Below are positions 32,330-43,728 of a stretch of DNA of 64,000 bases, piece after piece (positions within the stretch are counted from its first letter, which is position 1; each line of letters starts with the position of its first letter). A program made the translations under genes and the position numbers. Origin of the DNA: Orientallactaga sibirica (Eukaryota; Chordata; Mammalia; Rodentia; Dipodidae); the NCBI GenBank assembly GCA_036365145.1, contig JAEOAD010000001.1, positions 104,008,001 to 104,072,000 on the forward strand, in the 5' to 3' direction. The notes under the pieces are model-generated. The model saw only the letters and a list, made by a program, of their open reading frames with translations. It did not search any database and had not been told where the DNA came from.

Positions 32330-34371
32330 GGACCAAAGAAGAAACTCTCCAAGGCACATCATTTTTAAAACTCTAAACAAGAAAACAAACAGAGAGTGCT
32401 GAAAGCAGCAAGAGAGAAAAAATAAATTACATAAAAAGGCAACCCCATCAGAATTACCTCAGATTTCTCAGTGGAAACACTGAACTCTAGAAAGGCCTAG
32501 AATGGAGCACTTCAAAGTCTAAAAAGCTATGACTTCCAACATAAACTACTGTACCAAGCAAAAGTATCCTTCATATTATGTGGTGAAAGAAAAATTTTTC
32601 ATGATAAAATCAAGCCCTATGATTGTATGAACACAAAGCCAAATATACAGAGAATACTTCAGGGAATTCTCTACACAGAAGAGTAAAACAACCAATCTCA
32701 AGAGCAGACAAGAAGACCACAATAAGCAAAATTGAGCAGGTTCAAAAAAGTGCAAAGTCCAAGAAAACACCAAACCCAATAAAGTTTCCCAACATGGTAG
32801 GGATTAAATAAACCCTCACAGTTATAACCTTACATATTAATGGTCTTACCTCACCTATCAAAAGACAAGTTAACAGGGTGGATCAGAAAAATGGACCCTT
32901 CAATTTGTTGTCTTCAAGAACCCCACCTCACCACTAAAGACAGATACCTACCTACTCAGGATGAAAGAATGGAAAATGATGTTCCAAGCAAATGGAAATA
33001 AGAAACAAACAAGTGTTGCTGTATTAATATCTGATAAAATAGACTTCAAAATGATAGTAATCAACAAGGACAAAAAAAAGGCCTCTTGTTACTCATCAAG
33101 TGAATACCCTAAGAAGAGGACATCACAATCATAAATCTATATACACCAAACACAGATGCACCACAGGTTATAAAACAAAACCTACTTGACAACAAAACAG
33201 AAATAAACACCAATACCAACATACTTGGGGACTTCAATACTCCACTGTGATCAACAGACAGATCATCCAAACAGAAAATCAACAGGGAAGTAAGAGAACT
33301 CAACAACACCATAGATCAACTGGACCCAATTGACATCTTCAGAACATTTCCACCAAATTCTACAGAATAACATTATTCTCAGCAGCCTATGAAACCTTCT
33401 ACAAAACAGATCATATATTAGGCCAAAAAGTGTGCCTCCACAAATTCAGGAAAATTGACATAATTTCCTGCATCATATCAGATCACAATGATGCAAAGCT
33501 AGAAATTAATAATAAGAGATGCTTAGGAATTACACCAGCTCCTGGAGACTGAACAGTTCACTTTTAAATAATAAGTGGGTAGTGGAAGAAATACAAAAAA
33601 AGAAAGAAATTTTAAAATTTCTAGAATTGAATGACAATGAGAACACAGCTTACCAAACTTATCGGATAAAATGAAGGCAGTCCTTAGAGGAAAACAGCAG
33701 CACTAAAAACTTCATAATAAAGACAGAGAGATCCTAAATTAATAACCTAACCATCCACCTAAAGGCATTGGAAAAAAAGAAAAATATAACCCAAAGATCT
33801 CTAGATGGAAAGATATAATCAAGATCAGAGAGAGTCAGGAGTGGTGGTGTACATCTTTAATCCCAGCACCCAGGAGGCAGAGGTAGGAGGATCACCATGA
33901 GTTCAATGCCACCCTGAGACTACATAGTGAATTCCAGGTCAGCTTGGCCTAGAGACCTTGGAAAACCAAAATAATAATAATAATCAGAGCAGAGCAGAAA
34001 GATCAGAAATTAATTAATTAGAAACAAAGAAAACAAGAAAATTGATGAAACCAAGATATGGTTCTTTGAAAAAATAAACAACATTGATAAACCCCTGGCC
34101 AATTTTGAAAAAAAAAAAAGAGAGATGTTGATATTTCAAATTAACAAAATTACAAATGAAGAAGGAATGGTCACAACAGACATAAATGAAATTGGAAGAA
34201 TCCTCAGGACTTACTTCCAAAACCTCTATTCCTGAAAATTGGATAATCTGGAAAAGATGGATGAATTTCTAGACACATACCACCTACCAAAACTAAACTC
34301 AGAGCAGATTAATCTCCTAAATAAACCTATCACATTTGTTGTGATTGAAAAGGTAATAAAAAATATTCCCA
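32330..34371 (+). pseudogene. LINE-1 ORF2 N-terminal part (endonuclease to start of RT), broken
   Basis: ORF2 endonuclease text starts near 32830 ('cattaatggtcttacctcac'). 'gtcttcaagaaccccacctc' (32910), 'gatcacaatgatgcaaagct' (33481) and the linker 'gaccaagatatggttctttg' (34048) follow. Upstream, 32330-32825 is a LINE-1 segment of the inter-ORF or early ORF2 type ('aaagcagcaagagagaaaaa'). Frameshifts scatter the match over all three frames. It breaks off after 'gtaataaaaaatattccc' at 34371, where reverse transcriptase should continue. Confidence 0.82.
33833..33990 (+). repeat. B1 SINE inside the LINE-1
   Basis: 'gagtggtggtgtacatcttt', 'gcacccaggaggcagaggta' and 'tccaggtcagcttggcctag'. A short ATCAGAG repeat on either side is compatible with a target-site duplication. 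Confidence 0.93.
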
Positions 34372-34460
34372 ACTTCTGGTTAAGGTGGTGGTGTAGAAAC
34401 CATGCCAAAGCAGCCTTGGGGAGAAAAAAAACAGCAAAATACATTCTTCTACTAAAAAGT
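34372..34460 (+). mobile_element. LINE-1 5'-UTR-like start
   Basis: 'aacttctggttaaggtggtg' and 'gtgtagaaaccatgccaaag' resemble the 'aagatggcgg' opening of LINE-1 5' UTRs. It lies in the middle of ORF2 sequence, so it marks either a second element or an out-of-order copy. Only this first 89-bp part is not duplicated. Confidence 0.5.
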
Positions 34461-36147
34461 GAAAGTGTATAAGAAGTTATCAACCATAGCAGAGAAGTAG
34501 GAGAGATCCAGAGCATCTAGAGACCACAGAAGCAGGCAGAAGTGACTCCAGCAGCAGTAGTACCAGGTCCACATGGTCGCCAGGCTCAGCCTGAGCCACA
34601 GGAAAAGCCAGGTGAGGGGATTCTCCACTCACACCAACCTCCTTGCAAACTCAAGAAACATGAAGGGGAGGACAGGAGGGACCAGCGGAGTGGCTATTGA
34701 GGACAAGGATCATGGGGACCATCAGGACACCTTCAGCCACCATCCACAGCCTCCCTCCCCCACCTCCAGCACAAGTGCCAGCAAGCACCAGAGACCTGGG
34801 AAAGGGAACTCACCTAACAGCATCTGGAACAGGTGATCAGAGCAGTGACCACCTACCTGAGCCCACAGTGCAGCAAAGAGGGACCCAAGCAGGCACACAG
34901 CATAGCTGAGACCAAAGCCATCCCAAAAGGTAACTGGGGTTATACTAGGTCAGTAACTGCCAAAAAAAAAAAAAAAAAAAAAGCCTGGTAGATAGGCTTG
35001 CATTGGAAGTGCTAATTGCACCTTCCATGTCAGGGTATATTATGTGTTAAATCTCATGGATGGTCAGATTTACCATTCTTAAATAAGCTATATTTTGGCC
35101 TTGTAATTTGCTGCTTCATGATTTATAGTGCCTTTGTCTACTCTTCTGTTGTTCATTGGGGAAAGGTCTCACTCAGTCACAAGTTGACCTTAGAACCCTC
35201 TACAGACCAGAAATCTCAGCTTCCCAGGTGACAGGATTAAGGGTGTGGGCAACATACATCCCTATGGACTTTGACTTTGTTAGAGGATCTGTTGGTATAA
35301 TACCTACTCTTGCATACTACTCTGTGCTGGTTTTCATTCAATGTGTATATAATTCAGTTAAATTTTAGAATTTGCCTGTATTTCATCTACCCAGCCTACT
35401 AGAATACTCACATAGCAGGCAAATCCAACACCTAGGGTCAAACAAATACTATTAGGCTTAAGCACACAGATAACACCAAGCACAATTTTAGTGAGTGACT
35501 TCAATTCCCCACTCTCACATATTGATAGATCATCAGTAGTCTCTCTGTATGCAAAGGAAAAATACACAAAGAAAAAAATTAATGAGGCTGTCCCAGTTTC
35601 AATAGCAACAAAAATTAAATATCTTGGAATAACACTAACCAAGGATACGAAAGCATAAAAACCTTCAAGAAAGAAATTGAGGAGGACTTGAGAAGATGGG
35701 AAGACCTCCCATGCTCCTGGATAGATAGAATTAGTATTGTGAAAATGGCAATTCTACAAAAAGCAACATACAGATTTAATTCAATGCCAATAAAAATACC
35801 AGCATCATTCTTCACAAAGATAGAAAAACTACTGTAGTAATTCATATGAGTGGCAGAAGGCCTCTGATATTCAACATATCCTCAGTGAAAGAAACACTTC
35901 TGGAGGTATCTCCATACCCAATATAAAGTTAGATTACAATGCCATAGTAACAAAAACAGCATGGTACTGGCATAAAAACATAGACCACTGGAACATAATT
36001 GAAGACCCGGACTTTAAGTAACCACAGCTACTTGATCTTTTACAAAGGTGACAATAGCATAGACTGGAGAAAAGATAGCATCTTTAACAAATGGTGCTGG
36101 ACAAATTTGATAACCATGTGCAGAAAAATGAAACTAGACCCACATAT
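34461..36147 (+). repeat. 1.69-kb tandem duplication, copy 1
   Basis: Begins GAAAGTGTATAAGAAG and ends 'gacccacatat'. Contents in order: GC-rich 5'-UTR-like sequence with a 21-A run (34962-34982), an unidentified segment (34983-35375), and a short endonuclease piece ('gtgagtgacttcaattcccc'). A deletion follows and the text resumes in the ORF2 C-terminal region ('taaatatcttggaataacac', 'ctcccatgctcctggataga', 'acaaatggtgctggacaaat'). Copy 2 follows immediately. Frames such as 34573-34836 and 35358-35642 recur in copy 2. Confidence 0.95.
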
Positions 36148-37828
36148 GAAAGTGTATAAGAAGTTATCAACCATAGCAGAGAGAAGTAGGAGAGATCCAG
36201 AGCATCTAGAGACCACAGAAGCAGGCAGAAGTGGCTCCAGCAGCAGTAGTACCAGGTCCACATGGCCATGGTCGCCAGGCTCAGCCTAAGCCACAGGAAA
36301 AGCCAGGTGAGGGGATTCTCCACTCACACCAACCTCCTTGCAAACTCAAGAAACATGAAGGGGAGGACAGGAGGGATCAGCGGAGTGGCTATTGAGGACA
36401 AGGATCATGGGGACCATCAGGACACCTTCAGCCACCATCCACAGCCTCCCTCCCCCACCTCCAGCACAAGTGCCAGCAAGCACCAGAGACCTGGGAAAGG
36501 GAACTCACCTAACAGCATCTGGAACAGGCGATCAGAGCAGTGACAACCTACCTGAGCCCACAGTGCAGTAAAGAGGGACCCAAGCAGGCACACAGCATAG
36601 CTGAGACCAAAGCCATCCCAAAAGGTAACTGGGCTTATACTAGGTCAGTAACTGCCAAAAAAAGCCTGGTATATAGGCTTGCATTGGAAGTGCTAATTGC
36701 ACCTTCCATGTCAGGGTAGATTATGTGTTAAATCTCATGGATGGTCAGATTTACCATTCTTAAATAAGCTATATTTTGGCCTTGTAATTTGCTGCTTCAT
36801 GATTTATAGTGCCTTTATCTACTCTTCTGTTGTTCATTGGGGAAGGGTCTCACTCAGTCACAAGTTGACCTTAGAACCCTCTACAGACCAGAAATCTCAG
36901 CTTCCCAGTTGACAGGATTAAGGGTGTGGGCAACATACATCCCTATGGACTTTGACTTTGTTAGAGGATCTGTTGGTATAATACCTACTCTTGCATACTA
37001 CTCTGTGCTGGTTTTCATTCAATGTGTATATAATTCAGTTAAATTTTAGAACTTGCCTGTATTTCATCTACCCAGCCTACTAGAATACTCACATAGCAGG
37101 CAAATCCAACACCTAGGGTCAAACAAATACTATTAGGCTTAAGAACACAGATAACACCAAGCACAATTTTAGTGAGTGACTTCAATTCCCCACTCTCACA
37201 TATTGATAGATCATCAGTAGTCTCTCTATATGCAAAGGAAAAATACACAAAGAAAAAAATTAATGAGGCTGTCCCAGTTTCAATAGCAACAAAAATTAAA
37301 TATCTTGGAATAACACTAACCAAGGATGCGAAAGCATAAAAACCTTCAAGAAAGAAATTGAGGAGGACTTCAGAAGATGGGAAGACCTCCCATGCTCCTG
37401 GATAGGTAGAATTAATATTGTGAAAATGGCAATTCTACAAAAAGCAACATACAGATTTAATTCAATGCCAATAAAAATACCAGCATCATTCTTCACAAAG
37501 ATAGAAAAACTACTGTAGTAATTCATATGAGTGGCAGAAGGCCTCTGATATTCAACATATCCTCAGTGAAAGAAACACTTCTGGAGGTATCTCCATACCC
37601 AATCTAAAGTTAGATTACAACGCCATAGTAACAAAAACAGCATAGTACTGGCATAAAAACATAGACCACTGCAACATAATTGAAGACCCGGACTTTAAGT
37701 AACCACAGCTACTTGATCTTTTACAAAGGTGACAATAGCATAGACTGGAGAAAAGATAGCATCTTTAACAAATGGTGCTGGACAAATTTGATAACCATGT
37801 GCAGAAAAATGAAACTAGACCCACATAT
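36148..37828 (+). repeat. 1.68-kb tandem duplication, copy 2
   Basis: Nearly identical to copy 1, with scattered single-base differences that look like one or two percent. Three length differences account exactly for 1681 against 1687 bases: the A run is 7 instead of 21 (36657-36663), plus 2 bases near 36180 and plus 6 bases near 36262. After copy 2 the ORF2 reading continues uninterrupted ('ctcgctatacataaaaatca'), whereas copy 1 jumps back to the unit start. Confidence 0.95.
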
Positions 37829-38154
37829 CTCGCTATACATAAAAATCAAGTCCAAATGTATTAAACACCTCAATATAAGACCTGAAACTCTTCTCCTACT
37901 GAAAGAACATATAGTAGAAACTTTCCATTCCAAAAATGGGGCAGAGAACTGAAAAGGGAGTTCTTAGAGGAAGAAATACAAATGTCTAACACACATTTAA
38001 GAAAATTTTCAAGCTGGGCGTGGTGGCTCACGCCTTTAATCCCAGCACTTGGGAGGCAGAGGTAGGAGGATCACCATGAGTTCGAGGCCACCCTGAGATT
38101 ACATAGCTAATTCCAGGTCAGCCTGGACCACAGTGAGACCCTACCTTGAAAAAC

Positions 38155-38191
<37 letters not shown>

Positions 38192-38760
38192 AAGAAAGAA
38201 AATTTTCAGCATCCCCAACCATTAAGGAAATACAAATTAAAACAACTATGAGATTATACCTTAACTACAGTGGAGATGGCAATCATTAAAAAAAATCTAA
38301 CAACAACTGTTAATGAGGATGTGGGGAAAGAGGAACCCTCATCTAGTGTTGGTGGGAATGTAAACTTGTACAACCACTATGGAAATCAATATGGAGATTC
38401 CTGAAAATAATTAACATAGAGCTACCAACAGACCCAGTCATTCCCTCACTGGGCATTTATACTAAATGCCCTATGCATCACTACAGATATATTTGCTCAA
38501 CCATGTTTATAGCTGCTCAGTCAATTCATAATAGCTGAGAACTGGAATCAACCCAGATGCCCATCGCTGGATGACTGGTTAATAGAGTTGTGGTCCATTT
38601 ACACAATGGAATTCTACTCAGCAGCACAATGAAATTTGTAGAAAAAATTGGTGGACTTGGAACTGATCATACTCAGCAAATTCACACAATCACAGAAAGA
38701 CAATCACCACATGGTCTCACTCATCTATGGTTCCTAACCTGGACCAGCTCAAGTTGCTGA
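37829..38760 (+). pseudogene. LINE-1 ORF2 C-terminal part, broken
   Basis: Continues the frame of copy 2 through 'caatataagacctgaaactc', is interrupted by a B1, then 'atcaatatggagattcctga', 'ggaatcaacccagatgccca', 'cacaatggaattctactcag' and 'tctcactcatctatggttcc' mark the C-terminal domain. Stops and frameshifts are present. Confidence 0.88.
38012..38195 (+). repeat. B1 SINE with 13-bp duplication
   Basis: 'agctgggcgtggtggctcac' to 'gagaccctaccttgaaaaac' with a very long A tail (38155-38189) ending in AAAGAAAGAAAG. Target-site duplication AAGAAAATTTTCA at 37999-38011 and 38196-38208. The long tail suggests a young copy. Confidence 0.96.
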
Positions 38761-40046
38761 CACACCTGATGGGCAACCCCAGGTCCAGACAATAGAGATG
38801 GGGGAGGGGAAGGCGAGGGTGAGAGAAAAACACAAAACTAAATCCAAAATGAACTGGTGCCATACAAACCTTTATCTCTGAACCTTCAACAGGAGCATGG
38901 AAGAAACACCTGAAAAGAAGGGCCCTGGAGAGGGTGAGATGAAGCCTAACCTGAAAAAAAAATTTTGGCTCTGACTTGTAACTACCAATACAAGAATGCA
39001 GTTGCTACCCACCATGAACTGTTGATCAAAAAGACCTATGAGGTCCCCAAAACAAGACAGGCTTCTGCCAAAGCACTTGATTACACACTTGAGGTAAAAG
39101 GTAAGACCCTATTGATGAAAACACCATACTCTGCTGGCACAGAACACAGAGTGACCTCGGTAGAATCTGGAAGGGAGCCAGTTCCCAGACGGTTAACCCA
39201 TCTAGTGCTAGAAAGCATTATATGAGCAACTGGGGGAAAGTGGCCAATGATCTGAGCAAACAGGAGTTTAAGCTACTCAGAAGTAAATACCTTGATAAGT
39301 GTACACACGAGTGCAATAGTGACACATAGCCTTAGTGAGTAACCAAAAGCTTTCTGATTAACCAATAGATCCACTCTGTGGAAAGGAACCCATATGCAGA
39401 AGTGGGAACCATGTTAAAATCCTATGGAGACAAAGATTATGCTGTCCAATATCAAGCTCCCACTAGTCTTTAGCTAAAAGAGGGGCACATCCATTAAATT
39501 CTCCATAAATTAATAAGGCTTATCGCATTTAACCTGTGCTAACTTCAGTCTCCATTGGAGAATCTGTTACCCCTAGGAGATAAACTACCCTTCGCACTTC
39601 AACCAAGCCCCAGCTGAAACCACAGAGGAACTGGGGAGATGAGCAAGAATGCAGCTTCCTTGGGGAACCTGACCATCAGTGACAAGGTGAAGGAGACAGA
39701 GGCTGAGGATACTCAACACATACCAAAGCAAAGATCCATAGGCTCCTTAAAGCTCATCACTAAAGCAGTCTTAAAACACACTCATCATTGCAGAAGAAAG
39801 GGCAGAAAGATTGTAAGAGCCACAGGTTGGGCCATCATGCCCAGAGACATTGCCATCCTCCAACAACTGACTGCTGCTCCCACAACATATAAACCACAAC
39901 CCCATGGGGTGTACGTGTATTCCCACTAGGAGGGCCCTCAGTGGAAGGAGGCAGGTATGAAGGAAAGGATGGTACCAACCCATGATGTATCCATACTACA
40001 TATGCCCATAATTAATTAAAGAACACATGGGAAAAAAAGAAAAAGG
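38761..40046 (+). mobile_element. LINE-1 3' UTR and A-rich end
   Basis: Includes a G-rich run ('gatgggggaggggaaggcga', 38789-38808). Phrases shared with 16690-17705: 'gcaatagtgacacatagcct', 'ccaatatcaagctcccacta', 'ccccagctgaaaccacagag', 'gatgagcaagaatgcagctt'. It ends 'gggaaaaaaagaaaaagg' before the right duplication. Frames at 38965-39225 and 39639-39929 are incidental. Confidence 0.88.
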
Positions 40047-40242
40047 AAAGTAGGATTCTTAGTTTATTCCTCAGAATTTAATCTCATGATTTTTGGAGTG
40101 GGAAGAATATATGCCCTCTAAGAAGGAGATACCTTTGTAACTTTAACCTAATTCTTCCCAAATATCTTGACTAAAAAAGCTATTTGAAGTATGTCTTTAG
40201 CATTGATTTCCTGAGAAGTGGACTTTAGATTATGATGTGAGT

Positions 40243-41645
40243 ACAGTTTTTTTTAGTATTATTATTTTTTATTGACAACTTCTTTAATTGTAGACAATAT
40301 CCCATGTTATTTCCCTCCCTCCCCCCACTCTTCCCTTTGAAACTTCACTCTCTGTCATATCCCCTCCCCCTCTCAATCAGTCTCTCTTTTCAGTTTGATG
40401 ATCTTTTCCTCCTATTATGATGGTCTTATGTAGGTAGTGTCAGGCACTGTGAGGTCATGGATATCCAGGCCATTTTGTGTCTGGAGGAGCACATTGTAAG
40501 AAATCCTACTCTTCCTTTGGCTCTTACATTCTTTCTACCCCCTCTTCTACAATGGACCCTGAGCCTTGAAAGGTAGGTTTGAGATGTTTCAGTGCTGAGC
40601 ACTCCTCTGTCACTTCTTCTCAGCACCATGGTACCTTCTGAGTCATCCCAAGGTTGCCACCATCTGAAAAGAGAAGGTTCTCTAACCAAAAGTGAGAGTA
40701 GCATTAATATATGGCTGTGGATATTAAGAGAAGTGCTTACTGGGCAGTTTGGTGAGCATAGTATATACATTTAGGGAGTCACCAGCAGACATTACACCCT
40801 TAGGGCTCATGACTACTCCTGTCGTACGTTTTCAGTATCAGGGATGTGTTCCCTCCCATGGAGCGGGCCTCCAGTACAATTAGAGAGCAGTTGGTTTCCC
40901 CCATAACAGACATGCCACCATTGCACCCGTTGGCTCATTTGGCCTGGCTGGCCAAATTTAAAGCTTTCAGTGTTCACTGTTGAGTACCTTCACTGGTGTT
41001 TTCTCTCTCCCATTGAACTGCATGCAGTGTAGCTTTTCCAACTCTCTGTCAGCTGGTCCTCATGGAGGAGGCTTTCAGCTCAGCTCCAGCAGGATTTCTC
41101 AGTGAACTTGCCACCCAAGTATGTGGAGTCTTCAGCAATAGGGTCTTACCATCTATTCCTGGTGGGAAACTAAGGGCCTCGGCAATGGCCTATAATGTTT
41201 TGGGGGTATCTGTGACCTCCCTGGCCAATAACTCACTGGAAGGTATCCCAACCCTGGCACTGAAAATTTTCTAGTAACAATCTATGGCTTCTGAGTGTTC
41301 CATTGCCCAGAAAAGTAGGTTTCCATATGACTTATTTATATCCTCTTAGATTTTGATTAGCCCTCCCTCCACCTTTCCTTTACTCCATCTCTTCCCTTGA
41401 CCTCACTTAGGCCTTTTCACCCCCATTAATCTGTTCTTCTACTTACATATATAAAATACCATCCTATTAAGTCCCCCCTCCCTTTCTATTCCCTTTATAT
41501 CCCCTTTCTAGCTTACTGGCTTCTGCTACTGAGTTTTATTTTTACTCACTCAGATGTCCAATCATTTGTAGCTGGGATCCACATATGAGAGAGAACATGT
41601 GATGTTTGGCTTTCTGAGCCTGGGTTACCTCACTAAGTATACAGT
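40243..41645 (-). mobile_element. 5'-truncated LINE-1, minus strand
   Basis: In reverse complement it starts in the ORF2 end ('gtgaggtaacccaggctcag', 'caaacatcacatgttctctc') and runs through the 3' UTR. Its poly-A corresponds to the T run at 40246-40253 and TATTATTATTTTTTATT. TACAGTTTTTTT precedes it (about 40243) and recurs at its other edge (about 41640), a likely target-site duplication blurred by T runs. The 114-codon frame at 40426-40770 is 3' UTR. Confidence 0.88.
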
Positions 41646-41661
41646 TTTTTTTTTTTTTTTT

Positions 41662-43156
41662 AAGAATAACAATGAAAACCAGTACAAGGTGTGTTAAATA
41701 TCAGGTTATTTCTGTGGGATCCTTGGGAGACCTCCTAGTGACAGTGTGACATATACCTCTTTTATATCAACAGGTAAAATAGTTGCTAAAGTCTTAGTAA
41801 CACCTGCAGTGTTTCCATTTTGACCTACACATGGTCTAAACTCATTAGAGATTTCCAGGGAGAAGCCATCAGAGTTTCTTGAATGACGATTGCCAAGATA
41901 AGAGCAGTAGTCACTGCCAGCACCTGCTATATCATATTACAAGGTGTCAACTACACTGTCATGGGCTACACTTGGAGAACACTGATTTAGAGAATGGTAA
42001 ATTCGTTAACAATAGTCTTCAGGTATCTTTTTACTGTTAGGTTGAGAAATAGGAAGAAGAAAAAATGGTGAAAGGAAAAAATGGAAGGCTCAAAGTGATT
42101 GTTTTAGCCCTGCTTCTTTTATGACCTCCAGCAGCATCTGTTCTCATTTCTACCAAGACTTCTTGCAATGACTAGGCCTTTTAATTATCTGTTTCTCTCA
42201 CTTGGCATCTGCCTTGTTCTAGCATGATCACATACACTTCAATAAGCCAAAAGCCCAAGATATAATAAAGAAAAAAGGAAAGAAGTGTATTCTAAACCAA
42301 GGCTAATAAAATGAATCCACCAATATCTCATCTGCGAGGATTCTGAGTCCCATTGTGGAGATTTGGGTCTTCAAAGAAACAGCCAAGATAGAAGACATCA
42401 CTATTCAACCACGCAGAGGAGTCATTGCTTAGCAAGTCAGTTCCACCAGGTCTGTGCAAAAACTTAAAATGCCCGTGATATGAAAGCCTACAGTGCAACT
42501 CATAAGGAAGAGGGTGGGGCAGGGGTGTAGACAGAACCTTAAAAGGAGAATCTTCCTGCCTACTTTAATATTCTGTAACAATTTGCTAAGATAGATCAAT
42601 TGTGACGAACTTGTTTAATAGCATCTAATCCATGGTGACAACTGAATTTTCCTTGAATATTGGTGCTAAACATCAGCCTTTCAGATAACCCAGCCTTCAG
42701 ATATCCCAGCCATTTCTGTGTGGTCATTTTGATACCATTAGATGCTGTGCTCTGGCCAGGGTAAAAGGATAGCCTAGACTTCAAAAACAGGACTTTGTAC
42801 ATTCAGTCGTCATTTAGGAAATATGTAAGCATTTCCTACATATCTAATACAAGGTAAATCCTTGCTTTCAAAGAGCTTATGTTCTCATGAAAGAAACAAA
42901 GCAGCCATGGCTATGCTATATACTAAGTGCCATGACAAGTGAATTTCTGAATAGGCTGGGAGACTATAAGAAAGACATCCATCTAGCCCTGGGGCTGAGG
43001 GAACATTTCTAAGAGAAAATATTACAATAATCATGGGTGCAATGCTGTTTTGATAGCTTTCAGGTCATTATTTTCAAGAACTGTTTCAGTGAGTCTTACA
43101 TTTTTCAATTAATTAAGTTTCAAGGCAGGGAAGGTAACAACAATAAGAAGGTTGAA
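41662..43156. other. mostly unique sequence
   Basis: No clear repeat. Around 42815-43015, 'aatccttgctttcaaagagc' and 'ttatgttctcatgaaagaaa' faintly recall an ancient repeat of the 'tgccctcatggagcttac' type, but I could not align it further. Confidence 0.4.
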
Positions 43157-43300
43157 AGCCTTGCCTTTAATCCCATCACGTGAGAGGCTGGGAGGATTGT
43201 TGTTAATTTAAGGCCAGCCTGGGTCTACAGAGAGTGTTCCAGGTCAGCCTGAGCTAGAGTGAGATCCTATCTCAAAGTAGAACAATGAAAAAAAAAAAAG
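43157..43300 (+). repeat. B1 SINE (older)
   Basis: 'gccttgcctttaatcccatc', 'taaggccagcctgggtctac', 'gcctgagctagagtgagatc' and an A-rich end. The first about 15 bases are missing. Confidence 0.85.
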
Positions 43301-43446
43301 AAAATGGAAAGAAAATTAGAAAAAGGCAGGGGTCAAAAGCAAGGGAAACTGGAGACTCTCTGATATATTTACTTTAGTGTTTTCACAAAACGACTGCGAT
43401 TAATGTGATGGCCCATGGCTTATTCCACCTTTAAAAATCAAAACAG

Positions 43447-43594
43447 GGGCATGGAGTGATGGCTTAGTAGTTAAGGAACTTGCCTGTGAAGCCTAAAGAA
43501 CCAGGTTCAATTCCCCATTGCCCACATAAGCCAGATGCACAAGGTGGAGCATGCATCTGGAGTTTGCAGTTTGTGGAAGCCCTGCTATTCCCAT

Positions 43595-43626
<32 letters not shown>

Positions 43627-43728
43627 CTCTCTCTCCATATCAGACTCTCTGAGTTCCAGGTCAGTCTGGGCTAGAGTGAGACATTACCTTGAAAACAAAA
43701 CCAAACAAAACAAAACAAAAAAGCAGAA
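43447..43728 (+). repeat. DIP-B1 fused SINE with its own 14-bp target-site duplication
   Basis: The 5' part is a DIP SINE ('ggggcatggagtgatggctt', 'ccaggttcaattccccattg', 'gccagatgcacaaggtggag') through its (CT)n tract. It then passes without an A tail into the 3' half of a plus-strand B1 ('gagttccaggtcagtctggg', 'ctagagtgagacattacctt') and a (CAAAA)n tail. One perfect duplication, AAAAATCAAAACAG at 43433-43446 and 43729-43742, encloses the whole thing, so it was inserted as one unit. Confidence 0.88.

Larger units (their letters stand above)
32140..40058 (+). mobile_element. composite LINE-1 bounded by a perfect 12-bp direct repeat
   Basis: AAAGTAGGATTC occurs at 32140-32151 and again at 40047-40058, right after the A-rich LINE-1 3' end. 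In between, in plus orientation, are a B1 (32152-32320), a LINE-1 segment up to early ORF2 (32330-34371), and LINE-1 5'-UTR-like sequence (from 34372). A tandem duplication (34461-37828), the ORF2 C-terminal part and the 3' UTR complete it. No frame is intact: the endonuclease and RT parts carry stops, frameshifts and a large internal deletion, so it is not mobile by itself. A single pair of duplications suggests one insertion event; later rearrangement is also needed. A chance 12-mer is the alternative. Confidence 0.65.

Noticed and set aside
34573..37526. Duplicated open frames (87-96 codons) with nearly identical proteins
   Set aside because: They look like a duplicated gene pair but are frames within a LINE-1 5'-UTR-like segment or antisense to ORF2; the duplication of DNA explains the duplicated proteins.
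40426..40770. 114-codon minus-strand frame
   Set aside because: Lies in a LINE-1 3' UTR, non-coding in the family.
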